A stretch of 64,000 bases of DNA from Anaerolineae bacterium. Lineage in GTDB: Bacteria > Chloroflexota > Anaerolineae > Anaerolineales > Anaerolineaceae. Of this stretch, positions 10,378 to 18,936 are shown piece by piece. Each line of letters begins with the position of its first letter. Position 1 is the first letter of the stretch. The notes under the pieces are model-generated. The model was not told the DNA's origin. It searched no databases and saw nothing but the letters and a program-made list of their open reading frames with translations. The DNA lies in assembly GCA_013178295.1 (NCBI GenBank), contig JABLWW010000011.1, forward strand, positions 124,001 to 188,000. Direction: 5' to 3'. A program made the translations under genes and the position numbers.

Positions 10378-11595
10378 ATGAGAGAAGCCGTTATCATTGA
10401 TGCTGTCCGTTCACCTATTGGTGCGCTGGGCGGGGCACTGGCAACCACCCGCCCGGATGATCTGGCAGCCCAGGTGATCAAAGCATTGCTTGAGCGCACA
10501 AGGGTAGATGTCTCTATTGTCGAAGAGGTCTATCTTGGCTGCGCCAATCAGGCAGGGGAGGACAGCCGTAATATTGCCCGCAATGCGCTGTTGCTTGCTG
10601 GGATGCCGGTGGAAACCGGCGGGGTAACCCTCAACCGTCTGTGTGCTTCGGGATTGACCGCTGTCAGCATGGCAGCCCGCGCAGTGCGTTGCGGCGAAGG
10701 AGAAGCGTTAATTGCCGGTGGGGTGGAGAGTATGTCCAGGTCGCCATACGTTTTGCCAAAAGCCGAACAGCCTTTTGCCTTTGGCAATCTGACTGCCTGG
10801 GACAGCGCAATGGGATGGCGTTTCCCCAACTCGCGGCTTGGAGATATGTATGGCTTGGAGTCAATGGGAGAGACTGCCGAAAATATTGCTCAGGAGAAGG
10901 GGATCAGCCGGGAGAAGCAGGATGCCTTTGCCTGTGAGAGTCACCGGCGGGCTGTTCAGGCAATCGACAGCGGCAAATTTGCCGAGGAGATTGTGCCTGT
11001 TGTTGTTCCGAAGGTCAGAGGGGAGTCTGTTACCCTGACAGTGGATGAACGTCCAAGACGCGATGTCAGCCTGGAAAGTTTGGCGAAGCTGAAACCAGTC
11101 TTTCGGCAGGGGGGCACTGTAACAGCTGGGAACAGTTCAGGGCTGAACGATGGCGCTGCAGTGCTGCTGGTGGCAGAGCGGGGCAGCGCCCTGCAGGCGG
11201 GGTTGAAGCCGCTTGTCCGCATTGTTGCTTCCGCCGCAGCGGGGGTGATGCCAAGGGTAATGGGTTTGGGACCCGTTCCTGCCATCAAGAAAGTCCTGTC
11301 GCGGGCTGGTTTGAAGATGGATGATATTTCTCTGGTCGAGATCAACGAAGCCTTTGCTGTCCAGGTGCTGGCAGACATGGAAGCGCTGGGGATACCTCAT
11401 GAGAAAGTGAATGTTAACGGTGGGGCAATTGCGCTTGGTCATCCGCTAGGCTGTTCTGGAGCGCGCATCCTGGTTACGCTGCTGTACGAGATGCGCCGCC
11501 GCGCGCCGAACGCCGGACACCCCTTTTATGGCATGGCGGCTCTGTGTGTAGGCGTTGGGCAGGGTGAAGCCATGCTTGTTGAATGGCTGGACTGA
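10378..11595 (+). CDS. Thiolase family protein (acetyl-CoA C-acetyltransferase type)
   Basis: A 405-residue thiolase. The nucleophilic cysteine lies in [12 protein letters not shown] (~Cys89); the second half has [23 protein letters not shown] and CVGVGQGEA, supplying the His and Cys for condensation or cleavage of acyl-CoA. Such enzymes act in beta-oxidation or acetoacetyl-CoA formation; direction and chain length cannot be told. ATG 10378, after TGGAGAAGG, gives the standard N-terminus [13 protein letters not shown]; a GTG at 10357 would overlap the kinase gene. No other beta-oxidation genes are nearby. Confidence 0.92.
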   Translation: MREAVIIDAVRSPIGALGGALATTRPDDLAAQVIKALLERTRVDVSIVEEVYLGCANQAGEDSRNIARNALLLAGMPVETGGVTLNRLCASGLTAVSMAARAVRCGEGEALIAGGVESMSRSPYVLPKAEQPFAFGNLTAWDSAMGWRFPNSRLGDMYGLESMGETAENIAQEKGISREKQDAFACESHRRAVQAIDSGKFAEEIVPVVVPKVRGESVTLTVDERPRRDVSLESLAKLKPVFRQGGTVTAGNSSGLNDGAAVLLVAERGSALQAGLKPLVRIVASAAAGVMPRVMGLGPVPAIKKVLSRAGLKMDDISLVEINEAFAVQVLADMEALGIPHEKVNVNGGAIALGHPLGCSGARILVTLLYEMRRRAPNAGHPFYGMAALCVGVGQGEAMLVEWLD

Positions 11596-11611
11596 AACCG
11601 ATTGTTGCCAC

Positions 11612-12253
11612 ATGGATACAACAGTCGCAAAATCCCTTGCGGCGCTGATGCCCATCCTGCCTGTTGTAGGAGATGACCGGCCACACCTGGAAGATGCTAT
11701 CCGGGCTTTCAAAGATCACGGCGGGCGTTTTGTCCTTGCCGGGGGTTTAAGCATGGCGGGCGTCCAAGCAAGGCGTTCGCTTGAGGCGGCGAAGAAGGTG
11801 TCGGCGGCAAGCGAATCAGCGTGGCGCAAGCTCTATCACTGGCACGCGGGTGGCGAGCCTTCCTACGGTGCCCCGCGTTTCTACACGGTGCAATTGGGGA
11901 GGCTGGTGCGCGAGTTGTGTCAGAAACACGGAATGAACGATCGCATTCCGCGTTACATTGGCCGCGGTGTGCTGGCGGTTAACAAATATGTGGCTGAAAA
12001 GCTGTTTTTGAAAATGTATGAACTGGAACTGGAGCAGCAGCCAAGCTATCGTGTTTGGGCGTACCGCAAAGCTGCCTGGTCGGTGGACGAACTTCCCCAA
12101 AGCCTCACCGATATCTATCAGGCGCATGGCATTGCAGGTTTGATGGAGCGGTCCGACATTGGCAGAAGCATTGCGGAGGAAATTGCGGCGTGGGTGATGG
12201 CGTACATTAGCGTATCTTATCAGACAGAGGTAGGGTTAAATGGCAAGACGTAA
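11612..12253 (+). CDS. Truncated radical-SAM C-terminal region joined to a PolX-like HhH domain
   Basis: About 213 residues with two recognisable parts. Residues ~15-125 (PILPVVGD, RFVLAGGLSM, YTVQLGRLVRELCQ) resemble the C-terminal barrel part of SplB-like radical SAM proteins, but the CxxxCxxC cluster region is absent. Residues ~130-205 (YRVWAYRKAAWSVDELP, SDIGRSIAEEIAAWV) resemble the N-terminal 8-kDa helix-hairpin-helix domain of DNA polymerase beta/PolX. No ribosome site is seen at ATG 11612, 16 bp after the thiolase stop, and the frame continues open into the thiolase gene. It may be a 5'-deleted remnant or a short functional derivative. It overlaps the next gene by 14 bp. Confidence 0.5.
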   Translation: MDTTVAKSLAALMPILPVVGDDRPHLEDAIRAFKDHGGRFVLAGGLSMAGVQARRSLEAAKKVSAASESAWRKLYHWHAGGEPSYGAPRFYTVQLGRLVRELCQKHGMNDRIPRYIGRGVLAVNKYVAEKLFLKMYELELEQQPSYRVWAYRKAAWSVDELPQSLTDIYQAHGIAGLMERSDIGRSIAEEIAAWVMAYISVSYQTEVGLNGKT

Positions 12254-12677
12254 AGCGCCGTTTTGGAAGCGCAAATCCCTGTTTGATATGACCCCGGCGG
12301 AATGGGAGTTGCTGTGCGATGGCTGCGGGAGGTGCTGTCTGTACAAGCTGGAAGATGTGGATACCCAAGAGGTTTTTTACACCCGCATTGCCTGCCGCTA
12401 CCTGGAGCTTGAGAGTTGCCGCTGTATGGTGTATCCACAGCGCCAGGCGTTGATGCCTACCTGTATGGTGCTTACCCCCGAGATGGTGATGCGCATCTCC
12501 TGGCTGCCGGAGACCTGCGCCTATCGTCTCTTGGCAGAGGGAAAAGAATTGCCCGTCTGGCACCCGTTGCTCTCAGGCGACCCCCGTTCTGTTCATGCTG
12601 CGGGTGTCTCCGTCCGCGGTAAGGTCATTTCCGAGATAGGAATTGACCTGGAAGAGCTGGACAAGTATGTGATTTGA
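12240..12677 (+). CDS. YcgN/UPF0260-like cysteine-cluster protein
   Basis: A 145-residue protein of the YcgN family: the N-terminal PFWKRKSLFDMTPAEWELLC is followed by CDGCGRCC and later conserved cysteines (TRIACRYLE, CRCMVYPQR, MPTCMVLTPE, CAYRLLAEG), then the Trp-His-Pro-Leu region. The cysteines probably bind a metal or Fe-S cluster; the family role is unknown. It overlaps the preceding remnant by 14 bp and faces the mrr gene. Confidence 0.88.
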   Translation: MARRKAPFWKRKSLFDMTPAEWELLCDGCGRCCLYKLEDVDTQEVFYTRIACRYLELESCRCMVYPQRQALMPTCMVLTPEMVMRISWLPETCAYRLLAEGKELPVWHPLLSGDPRSVHAAGVSVRGKVISEIGIDLEELDKYVI

Positions 12678-12787
12678 TAGATATAAAAGGCTGGGAGGAT
12701 TACTCAGCTGATGCGAAAGATTTGCTCAGGTGTACCGTGAACCCCGAGTTTATCATCTAAACGTCGTTTTCTTCTGCACAAAGCCTC

Positions 12788-13723
12788 TTATCCTTCTTCA
12801 AAGTAGTCGTAGTCAATACGCTTTGTGATATAGCGTGATACTTCTGTCACGCCCACATTGTAGTCGATCATCAACTGTGCCAGTTCCTCACCATCAATTA
12901 GGACAATCCTCTTTTCAATTTTATCAACAAAATCCAGAGCTTCCGGCGAAAATCGTGAAGTGGTGATTAAAACCCCTTTACGAGCTCTCTTTCCTTCCAA
13001 GCTCCCAGTAAAAGCCTGCACAATAGGTCGCCCCACATTGGTGTCCCATCTTTTCGCTTGGACATATATTACATCCAACCCAAGTTTATCTTCCTTGATT
13101 ATGCCGTCGATTCCACCATCACCACTTCTTCCGATCGCTTGACCTGCGTCCTCCCGGGAACCGCCATATCCCATTGCTACCAATAAATCAATTACCAGTG
13201 TTTCAAAAAATGCAGGCGAACAGGCTTTCACCTGTTCTAAAAGGTTGTCTGCTAGTGCGGAACGGATACTGCGATAACTGTCCTCTAATACCTCCTCTGG
13301 AGTCTTAGGTGTCTGTGAATAAATTAACTTATGTCGATCATCATGTTTATGGTCGTCGACTCCTCTTGCACGATGCAGACCGCTTTTACGAAAATCATTA
13401 AATTCCTTGTAGGTTGATAGTTGTTCCTGAATGCTTATACCTGATCTGCACGCCCGTAAGGTTTCCAGCCCACGATTGGTGATTCGATAGCTCCCCCGCC
13501 CTACAGATTCAACAAGCATGCCCTTTTTAAGATGTGTGCTTGCCCAGCCAATTTTATTATCAAATTTATTGCCACCTGCTGGTAATCGCTCGCTTAACTC
13601 TGCGGAGGACAAGCCAAATTGACTCACAAGTTTGGTCTTGATATCCGAAAGCAGGTGAATGTTGCCATCTTGAATAACTGAGAGAAAAGGCAGCATCAAG
13701 TCTTCATAATCTGGTATTGGCAT
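12788..13723 (-). CDS. mrr: Mrr-type restriction endonuclease
   Basis: A 311-residue type IV restriction enzyme. The N-terminal ~95 residues form a winged-helix Mrr_N domain. The C-terminal Mrr_cat domain (~165-300) has FFETLVIDLLVAMGYGG, the metal-binding GDGGIDG and VQAKRW, the PD-(D/E)xK core. Such enzymes cut foreign modified DNA. A strong AGGAGGT ribosome site overlaps the TAG stop of the upstream kinase gene, so the two are co-transcribed and probably translationally coupled. The gene looks more A/T-rich than its neighbours, hinting at acquisition by transfer. No methyltransferase or specificity subunit is near, as expected for type IV. Confidence 0.93.
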   Translation of the reverse strand: MPIPDYEDLMLPFLSVIQDGNIHLLSDIKTKLVSQFGLSSAELSERLPAGGNKFDNKIGWASTHLKKGMLVESVGRGSYRITNRGLETLRACRSGISIQEQLSTYKEFNDFRKSGLHRARGVDDHKHDDRHKLIYSQTPKTPEEVLEDSYRSIRSALADNLLEQVKACSPAFFETLVIDLLVAMGYGGSREDAGQAIGRSGDGGIDGIIKEDKLGLDVIYVQAKRWDTNVGRPIVQAFTGSLEGKRARKGVLITTSRFSPEALDFVDKIEKRIVLIDGEELAQLMIDYNVGVTEVSRYITKRIDYDYFEEG

Positions 13724-13733
13724 GTATAACCTC

Positions 13734-15260
13734 CTAAGGTATTTCTGTCTCGGTTTGGGTTGCTGTTGGGGTGTGTGTTGCGGTGCGGATGGTTTCTGTG
13801 GGGGTCGGCGTCGGCGTTGGTGGTGGAAGGATAAGCTTTAAAGTGTCCACAGGCACGCTGAGATCGACATTCTCACCAAAAACCCAGCCTTCTTGCCCGT
13901 TTTCGAGCAGGACAGCCAGCCAGTCGGATTTCTGGTTGCGCCCGATTACCTGTAGCAGAGCGCCCTGCGGGTAGCCCGCGATGACTTCGTAAGCCGTGCT
14001 GGGTCCGCTGCGAATGTAAATGCCCTGTGCTGCAAGGACTTTTGCCGTTGGCGCTCCGGCTGGCGGCAGGGGAAGCGTTGAAGCGGGGGGCTTTTCAGGC
14101 GTGTCCGCTGTTGTGTTGGCAATGGGCGGGGAGGGTTGCATCATGGGCTGTGTGGGGGGTAGCGGGGTCAGAGAGGGCTGACGGGTGCTCTCCCAGCCCG
14201 GCAGTTTGGTGAAGCGCGCTTCCACAGTCTGGGCGGCGTACGTATACTTGAGGTGTGGTGGCTGGGTGGCTGTGGGTTTGGGGCTGAACAATATGCTTCC
14301 TATCAAAAATGCGATCAGCAGCAAAGCGACTGCCAGCGCCCCGATCAGGAAGCGCAGCACGGCGGGGTGCAGGCGTGCCACAGATGTCGTCAGCTGCTCG
14401 CTGTTGGAAGGCTTGCCAATGGCATTTTCCAGCGCCTGTAGCAGCATCAGTGCATCGGGGTAGCGTTTGCGCGGGCTTTTCTCCAGGCAGCGCAGGATCA
14501 CCGCTTCCAGAGCGGGGGAAATGCGGGGGTTGTACTTGCGTGGTGATGGAGGGGGAATGTTGAGATGTTCACGGTTGACGGCGTTGATGAGCAGCATCTC
14601 ATCCTTGTATTCTTCCCCGGTGAAAGGGCGCTCGCCGCCGGTAGCCATCTCGTACAGCACCACGCCCAACGCGTAGATATCCGTTTGAGGCAGTGGCGGT
14701 TTGCCCATGATTTGCTCCGGGGCAGCGTAGCCGGGGGTACCCAGACCTGCCAGCGTGGTGGTGGTGCTTTCTGCCAGGCGGGCAATGCCAAAATCGGTAA
14801 TGCAAACGCGTCCCTGACGTTCAATCATGATGTTGGCGGATTTGATGTCGCAATGTACCACGCCGTTCTGGTGGGCATAGTGCAAAGCTGAGCAGACCGG
14901 GCGCAGATAGGTGAGGATGCGCTCTTCTGAGAAGGGCGCGGCTGTTTGGAAAATTTCTTTTGCCAGTGAGATGCCGTCAATATACTCCATGAGCAGAAAG
15001 ACGCGCTCCCCGTCCTGTTCCATACCATAAAACCGCACGATGGAGGGGTGCTGTAGGCGGGAGAGCGTTTCGGCTTCGCGGTGGAAACGGCGCAGGACGA
15101 CACGGTCCATCGCCAGGTCGGAGCGCATCATTTTCATTGCCAGGTAGCAAGCGCGCTGCTCATCCCAAACTTTATAAACCTGTGCCATTCCCCCTTCGCC
15201 AATAAAAGAAACCACTCGATAGCGGTTATTGGCGAGATAGGTGCCGATCAAATCATACAT
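13734..15260 (-). CDS. Transmembrane Ser/Thr kinase with extracellular SH3-type domain
   Basis: A 508-residue receptor-like kinase. The N-terminal kinase domain has GEGGMAQVY (21-29), Lys43 and DFG (156-158), but the catalytic motif is HCDIKSAN (136-143) rather than HRDIKPAN: the Asp stays while the Arg is Cys, a non-RD kinase. A membrane helix (~311-333, FLIGALAVALLLIAFLIGSI) is followed by a Pro/Thr linker, a bacterial SH3 domain (~410-470: IYIRSGPSTAYEVI, GWVFGENV) that may bind cell-wall or surface ligands, and a TPTPT-rich tail. The stop codon lies within the ribosome site of mrr. Confidence 0.92.
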   Translation of the reverse strand: MYDLIGTYLANNRYRVVSFIGEGGMAQVYKVWDEQRACYLAMKMMRSDLAMDRVVLRRFHREAETLSRLQHPSIVRFYGMEQDGERVFLLMEYIDGISLAKEIFQTAAPFSEERILTYLRPVCSALHYAHQNGVVHCDIKSANIMIERQGRVCITDFGIARLAESTTTTLAGLGTPGYAAPEQIMGKPPLPQTDIYALGVVLYEMATGGERPFTGEEYKDEMLLINAVNREHLNIPPPSPRKYNPRISPALEAVILRCLEKSPRKRYPDALMLLQALENAIGKPSNSEQLTTSVARLHPAVLRFLIGALAVALLLIAFLIGSILFSPKPTATQPPHLKYTYAAQTVEARFTKLPGWESTRQPSLTPLPPTQPMMQPSPPIANTTADTPEKPPASTLPLPPAGAPTAKVLAAQGIYIRSGPSTAYEVIAGYPQGALLQVIGRNQKSDWLAVLLENGQEGWVFGENVDLSVPVDTLKLILPPPTPTPTPTETIRTATHTPTATQTETEIP

Positions 15261-15367
15261 ATCAAAGCCCCAAACTTAAGGTCGGATGGTCAAAACCCAT
15301 ATTTGTGTTTAAGTATACCGCTTTTGTGGGTTAAAGGGGTTATCCCTGTTGTTTGGGTTAAGCAAGG

Positions 15368-15403
15368 CACGCCGGAGATGCTTTTGTGAACTTCTCCGGC
15401 GTG
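15368..15403 (-). terminator. Hairpin downstream of valS
   Basis: Perfect 11-bp inverted repeat CACGCCGGAGA/TCTCCGGCGTG with a 14-nt loop, 26 bp beyond the valS stop. The minus-strand tail lacks a strong T-run, so it is a structural rather than textbook terminator. Confidence 0.55.
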
Positions 15404-15428
15404 TGTTTTGCCTATATCAAGAGACGTC

Positions 15429-18131
15429 TCAGAGGTCTCTTATCTGAGCGGATAATTTCTGAGCGGTTTCGCGGTAGGTCGCTAGTTTCTGACGCTCTTT
15501 TTCCACCAGAGGGGCGGGGGCTTTGTGCGAAAATTCTCCGCTTAGCAGCCTTTCCAGCCGTTCAATCTGCTGATGGGTTTCATCCAGCTCTTTTTGCAGC
15601 CGAGCGCGCTCGGCTTGTGTATCTACAAGGTCAGCCAGCGGCAGGAAGATTTCAATTCCCGAAATCACGAGAGAAATCTGTCCTTGAGGTTTTCGAGAAA
15701 TTTTTTCAACAAGCTGGGTCTTCTCCAGGTCAAGATGAGCCAGCGCGGCGATGGTCTTGATCTGTTCGTGGAGGATGTCGTGGTAATCGCCAGCGACCAG
15801 GGTGGCGGGGATGCGTTTACCTGGCGGGACTTTCTTCTCAGCGCGCAGGTTGCGGATGGCACGCACAAGCTCCTGCAACAATGAAAAGTTGGCTACTTTC
15901 TGCTCTTCCCAATCCTCTTGCGGACGCGAGGATGGCCAGCGGGCAACGATGAGAGCATCTTCCCAGCCGCCTTGTGGCGCAAAGCGGGGGGAATGTGCCA
16001 TGGCAGCGCGCTTGAGATGTCCCCACAATTCTTCGGTAACAAACGGTGTGAAGGGGTGTAGCATCCGCAGACACTGATCCATGACCCGCACCAGCGTGAG
16101 AGCGGTGTAAAAGGCGCGGTCGCCCCCTTCGGCGAGTTGCTGTTTGGCAATTTCTACATACCAGTCGGCAAACTCATCCCAAAAGAATTCATAAATCTGT
16201 CTGCCTGCTTCTCCGTACAGGTGCGTGTCGAAGAGGTGGTTGACATCGCGTATCAACTTTTGCAGGCGTGCCCAGACCCACGAATCCGCCAGTGTCCATT
16301 GCGGCTCTGAACGCGGCTCTGAAGGTGCCTGTGCCAGTGCACCAATGACAAAGCGTCCGGCGTTCCAAATTTTGTTGGCAAAATTGCGGTTTGCCTCCAC
16401 CTTTTTGATACTGAGGTTCATATCGTTGCCCGGTGAGGAACCCACCAGCAGGGTGAAACGCAGCGCGTCCGTCCCCAACGCATCCATGGTGTCCAGCGGG
16501 TCAATCACATTGCCTTTGGTCTTGCTCATTTTCTGCCCGTGTTCATCCCGAACCAGCCCATGTAAATAGACCGTGTGGAACGGAACTTTGCCGGTGAATT
16601 CCAGCCCCATCATAATCATGCGCGCCACCCAGAAAAACAGGATGTCGTAGCCCGTTTCCATCATGGTTGTTGGGTAAAAGTACTGCAGGTCGGGGGTTTG
16701 TTCGGGCCAGCCGAGCGTGGAAAATGGCCACAACCCAGAGGAAAACCAGGTGTCGAGCACGTCTTCATCCTGATGGATGCGCTGGCTCTGACAATGGCTG
16801 CACACGGCGGGGTCTTGCCGTGCGGCGGTCATTTTGCCGCAGTCATCGCAATACCAGACCGGGACGCGGTGTCCCCACCACAACTGGCGGCTGATACACC
16901 AGTCTTCGATGTTTTCCAACCAGTTATAGTACACCTTGGTAAAGCGTTCGGGGACAATGCGGATACGTCCATCGCGTACCGCTTCCAGGGCCGCATCTGC
17001 CAGGGGACGGATTTTGACAAACCACTGGGTGGAGACCATTGGCTCAATGATCTCGCCGCCGCGCTGCGAGCGGGGCACATTGAGCGTGTAGGGCTGTTCA
17101 CGGATGACCAGCCCGGCGGCGCGCATATCTTCCCAGAGCTTTTTGCGGCATTCAAAACGGTCCATACCCTGATAAGGACCCCCGTTGTGGTTGACACAGG
17201 CTGCCTCGTCCAGCACGCTGATGACTTCCAGCCCGTGGCGTTCGCCAATGATAAAGTCATTTGGATCGTGCCCGGGAGTAATCTTGAGCGCCCCGGTGCC
17301 AAATTCGCGATCCACGTAGCTATCGGTGATGACGGGGATTGCCCGTCCCAGGATGGGCACAAGCACCTTGCGCCCGACATATTGGCGGTAGCGGTCGTCG
17401 TCCGGATGAACGGCCACAGCGGTATCGCCCAGGATGGTTTCGGGGCGGGTGGTGGCTACTGGGATAAACTCATGCGGCGCGTCTGCCAGCACGTACTTGA
17501 AGTAATATAAAAAGCCTGGTTCTTCGGAGTATTCCACCTCCAGATCGGAGACGGCTGTGCGCAGTCCTGGTGACCAGTTAATCAGACGCGGCCCGCGATA
17601 AATCAGGCCTTTCTCAAACAGGCGGACGAAAGCCTCGCGCACGGCGCGCGAGCATCCCTCGTCCAGGGTGAATCGTTCGCGATCCCAATCGCAGGAAGCG
17701 CCCAGACGGCGGATTTGGCGGTTGATAATCCCGCCGTATTTTTCCTTCCATTCCCAGGTGCGCTGAATAAATGCTTCTCGCCCAATGTCTTCGCGGCGTT
17801 TGCCTTCCTTTGCCAGCGCTTTTTCGACCTGGAGCTGTGTGGCGATACCGGCATGATCGCTGCCTGGCACCCACAGGGTAGATAGCCCTCGCATGCGGGC
17901 GTGACGGATCATCAGGTCTTCCATAGAGACAAACATGGCATGTCCCAAATGCAGTTCGCCGGTTACGTTGGGCGGCGGAATGGAAATGACATAAGTGGGA
18001 ACGCTGGGGTCGAAGCCTGGTTTTTGTGGATCATTGAAAGGCTTGAAGTAGCCGTTTTCTTCCCACCACTGATACAGACGGTGTTCAGTGGTTTTGAAGT
18101 CATACACTTTTGGTAATAGATATTCGGGCAT
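15429..18131 (-). CDS. valS: Valyl-tRNA synthetase
   Basis: A 900-residue class I aminoacyl-tRNA synthetase. The HIGH motif appears as LHLGHAMF near residue 50, the KMSKS motif as KMSKTKGNV in the middle, and the editing domain (ATTRPETILGDTAV) lies between them. A zinc-type cysteine set (CDDCGKM, CSHC) is in the catalytic insertion. The C-terminus ends in the coiled-coil tRNA-binding arm (QAERARLQKELDETHQQIER) typical of ValRS. Start ATG 18131 follows TCAGGAGTG and gives the usual MPEYLLPKVYDF start; upstream in-frame codons read through the T-box leader and are excluded. Confidence 0.97.
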   Translation of the reverse strand: MPEYLLPKVYDFKTTEHRLYQWWEENGYFKPFNDPQKPGFDPSVPTYVISIPPPNVTGELHLGHAMFVSMEDLMIRHARMRGLSTLWVPGSDHAGIATQLQVEKALAKEGKRREDIGREAFIQRTWEWKEKYGGIINRQIRRLGASCDWDRERFTLDEGCSRAVREAFVRLFEKGLIYRGPRLINWSPGLRTAVSDLEVEYSEEPGFLYYFKYVLADAPHEFIPVATTRPETILGDTAVAVHPDDDRYRQYVGRKVLVPILGRAIPVITDSYVDREFGTGALKITPGHDPNDFIIGERHGLEVISVLDEAACVNHNGGPYQGMDRFECRKKLWEDMRAAGLVIREQPYTLNVPRSQRGGEIIEPMVSTQWFVKIRPLADAALEAVRDGRIRIVPERFTKVYYNWLENIEDWCISRQLWWGHRVPVWYCDDCGKMTAARQDPAVCSHCQSQRIHQDEDVLDTWFSSGLWPFSTLGWPEQTPDLQYFYPTTMMETGYDILFFWVARMIMMGLEFTGKVPFHTVYLHGLVRDEHGQKMSKTKGNVIDPLDTMDALGTDALRFTLLVGSSPGNDMNLSIKKVEANRNFANKIWNAGRFVIGALAQAPSEPRSEPQWTLADSWVWARLQKLIRDVNHLFDTHLYGEAGRQIYEFFWDEFADWYVEIAKQQLAEGGDRAFYTALTLVRVMDQCLRMLHPFTPFVTEELWGHLKRAAMAHSPRFAPQGGWEDALIVARWPSSRPQEDWEEQKVANFSLLQELVRAIRNLRAEKKVPPGKRIPATLVAGDYHDILHEQIKTIAALAHLDLEKTQLVEKISRKPQGQISLVISGIEIFLPLADLVDTQAERARLQKELDETHQQIERLERLLSGEFSHKAPAPLVEKERQKLATYRETAQKLSAQIRDL

Positions 18132-18470
18132 TGCTACACTCCTGATATTAGGGATCATTGCTTGCATGATTCTAGATGTGCTTTTTTCTAAAATTCGTTC
18201 AAATAAAAAAAACCTCTCGCCAAGAGGACGAAAGGTTTTTCCGCGGTACCACCTCACTTTGCTGTCAAACAGCACACTCATTCCGGACAATCATCCGGTT
18301 GATGCGCTAACGGGCACACCCGTGTCGTTCTACTTGCTGGATAGCTTTCTTCGACATTTACGTCAAGCGACTTCCCTCAGGGGACGCCTTTGGAGATTCT
18401 CAGCTCTTATCTCCTTCTCTGTCAGGGTATTCCTAAGGTACTCCTCTTGACAACTTTTTATGTGATTGTT
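18132..18470 (-). promoter_or_regulatory. T-box leader controlling valS
   Basis: The untranslated leader contains the T-box core GGTGGTACCGCGG (minus strand, 18253-18241), which pairs with the CCA end of uncharged tRNA. It is followed by an intrinsic terminator: arms 18238-18228 and 18221-18211 (AACCTTTCGTC / GGCGAGAGGTT) plus a run of eight T. The 5' part has features of Stem I, including AGGAGTACC. Low Val-tRNA charging should stabilise the antiterminator and switch valS on. I could not fix the specifier codon; GTC or GTA in the Stem I region are candidates. Confidence 0.93.
18211..18238 (-). terminator. T-box terminator stem before valS
   Basis: Eleven-pair stem with two G-U pairs and a short loop, followed on the minus strand by TTTTTTTTATTT. 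The left arm overlaps the sequence just after the T-box core, consistent with mutually exclusive terminator and antiterminator. Confidence 0.85.
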
Positions 18471-18476
18471 GGCAGG

Positions 18477-18505
18477 ATTATACAAAGTTTTGGGGACGAT
18501 GTCAA
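18477..18505 (-). promoter_or_regulatory. Perfect consensus sigma-70 promoter of valS
   Basis: Minus strand: TTGACA (18505-18500), 17-bp spacer, TATAAT (18482-18477), both exact consensus at optimal spacing. Transcription should start near 18470, at the 5' edge of the T-box. Confidence 0.92.
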
Positions 18506-18681
18506 TAAAAATAAACTTTACCAATTTTTGCTATTATTGTCGGAATTATGGGAGAGTCGTACAAAGCCGCAGGTGACGGTTGTCACTACCTGAAAACCTG
18601 AAGCTCGATCATAATAGTTATGGTAAGGTATGAAAAATTGCCTCTATAGGCAACTTATATTCTTCCAAGAAGGAGATGCGA

Positions 18682-18927
18682 ATGCCCCCAAAAGGACGAA
18701 TTGTTGTTGATGAGTTCTACTGCAAAGGTTGTGAGTTGTGCGTTGAAGCCTGCCCTCAGGGCGTCATTCAGCTGGCGCCTGAACGGCTCAATCTCAAAGG
18801 ATTTCATCCGGCGGAAATGATTGCAATGGGCTGCACAGGGTGTGGTATTTGCGCGATTGTCTGCCCAGAAGTTGCTATCACCGTCTATCGTGAAATTAAG
18901 GCAAGAGAAGAGAAAGCCAACGCATAA
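18682..18927 (+). CDS. 2-oxoacid:ferredoxin oxidoreductase, ferredoxin-like delta subunit
   Basis: An 81-residue 2x[4Fe-4S] ferredoxin-type subunit with [12 protein letters not shown] and [12 protein letters not shown]. It carries electrons from the catalytic beta subunit to external ferredoxin. ATG 18682 is preferred because AAGGAG ends directly against an earlier ATG at 18676. It heads a tightly spaced four-gene operon. The region upstream (18506-18681) has a short inverted repeat GTGAC-GGTT-GTCAC (18573-18586) and a TTGCCT/AGGCAA hairpin near 18640; no clear promoter was identified. Confidence 0.93.
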   Translation: MPPKGRIVVDEFYCKGCELCVEACPQGVIQLAPERLNLKGFHPAEMIAMGCTGCGICAIVCPEVAITVYREIKAREEKANA

Positions 18928-18936
18928 GGAGAAAGA

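Noticed and set aside
13741-13830. Thr/Pro codon repeats at the kinase 3' end as a DNA repeat element
   Set aside because: They encode the TPTPT-type extracellular tail common in secreted proteins of this group and are irregular at DNA level.
16575-17510. Plus-strand open frame of 311 codons opposite valS
   Set aside because: Antisense shadow of a highly conserved synthetase gene with no recognisable domain.
18291-18470. Upstream in-frame extension of valS to 18290
   Set aside because: These codons lie in the T-box leader and terminator; the conserved N-terminus and AGGAGTG site fix the start at 18131.
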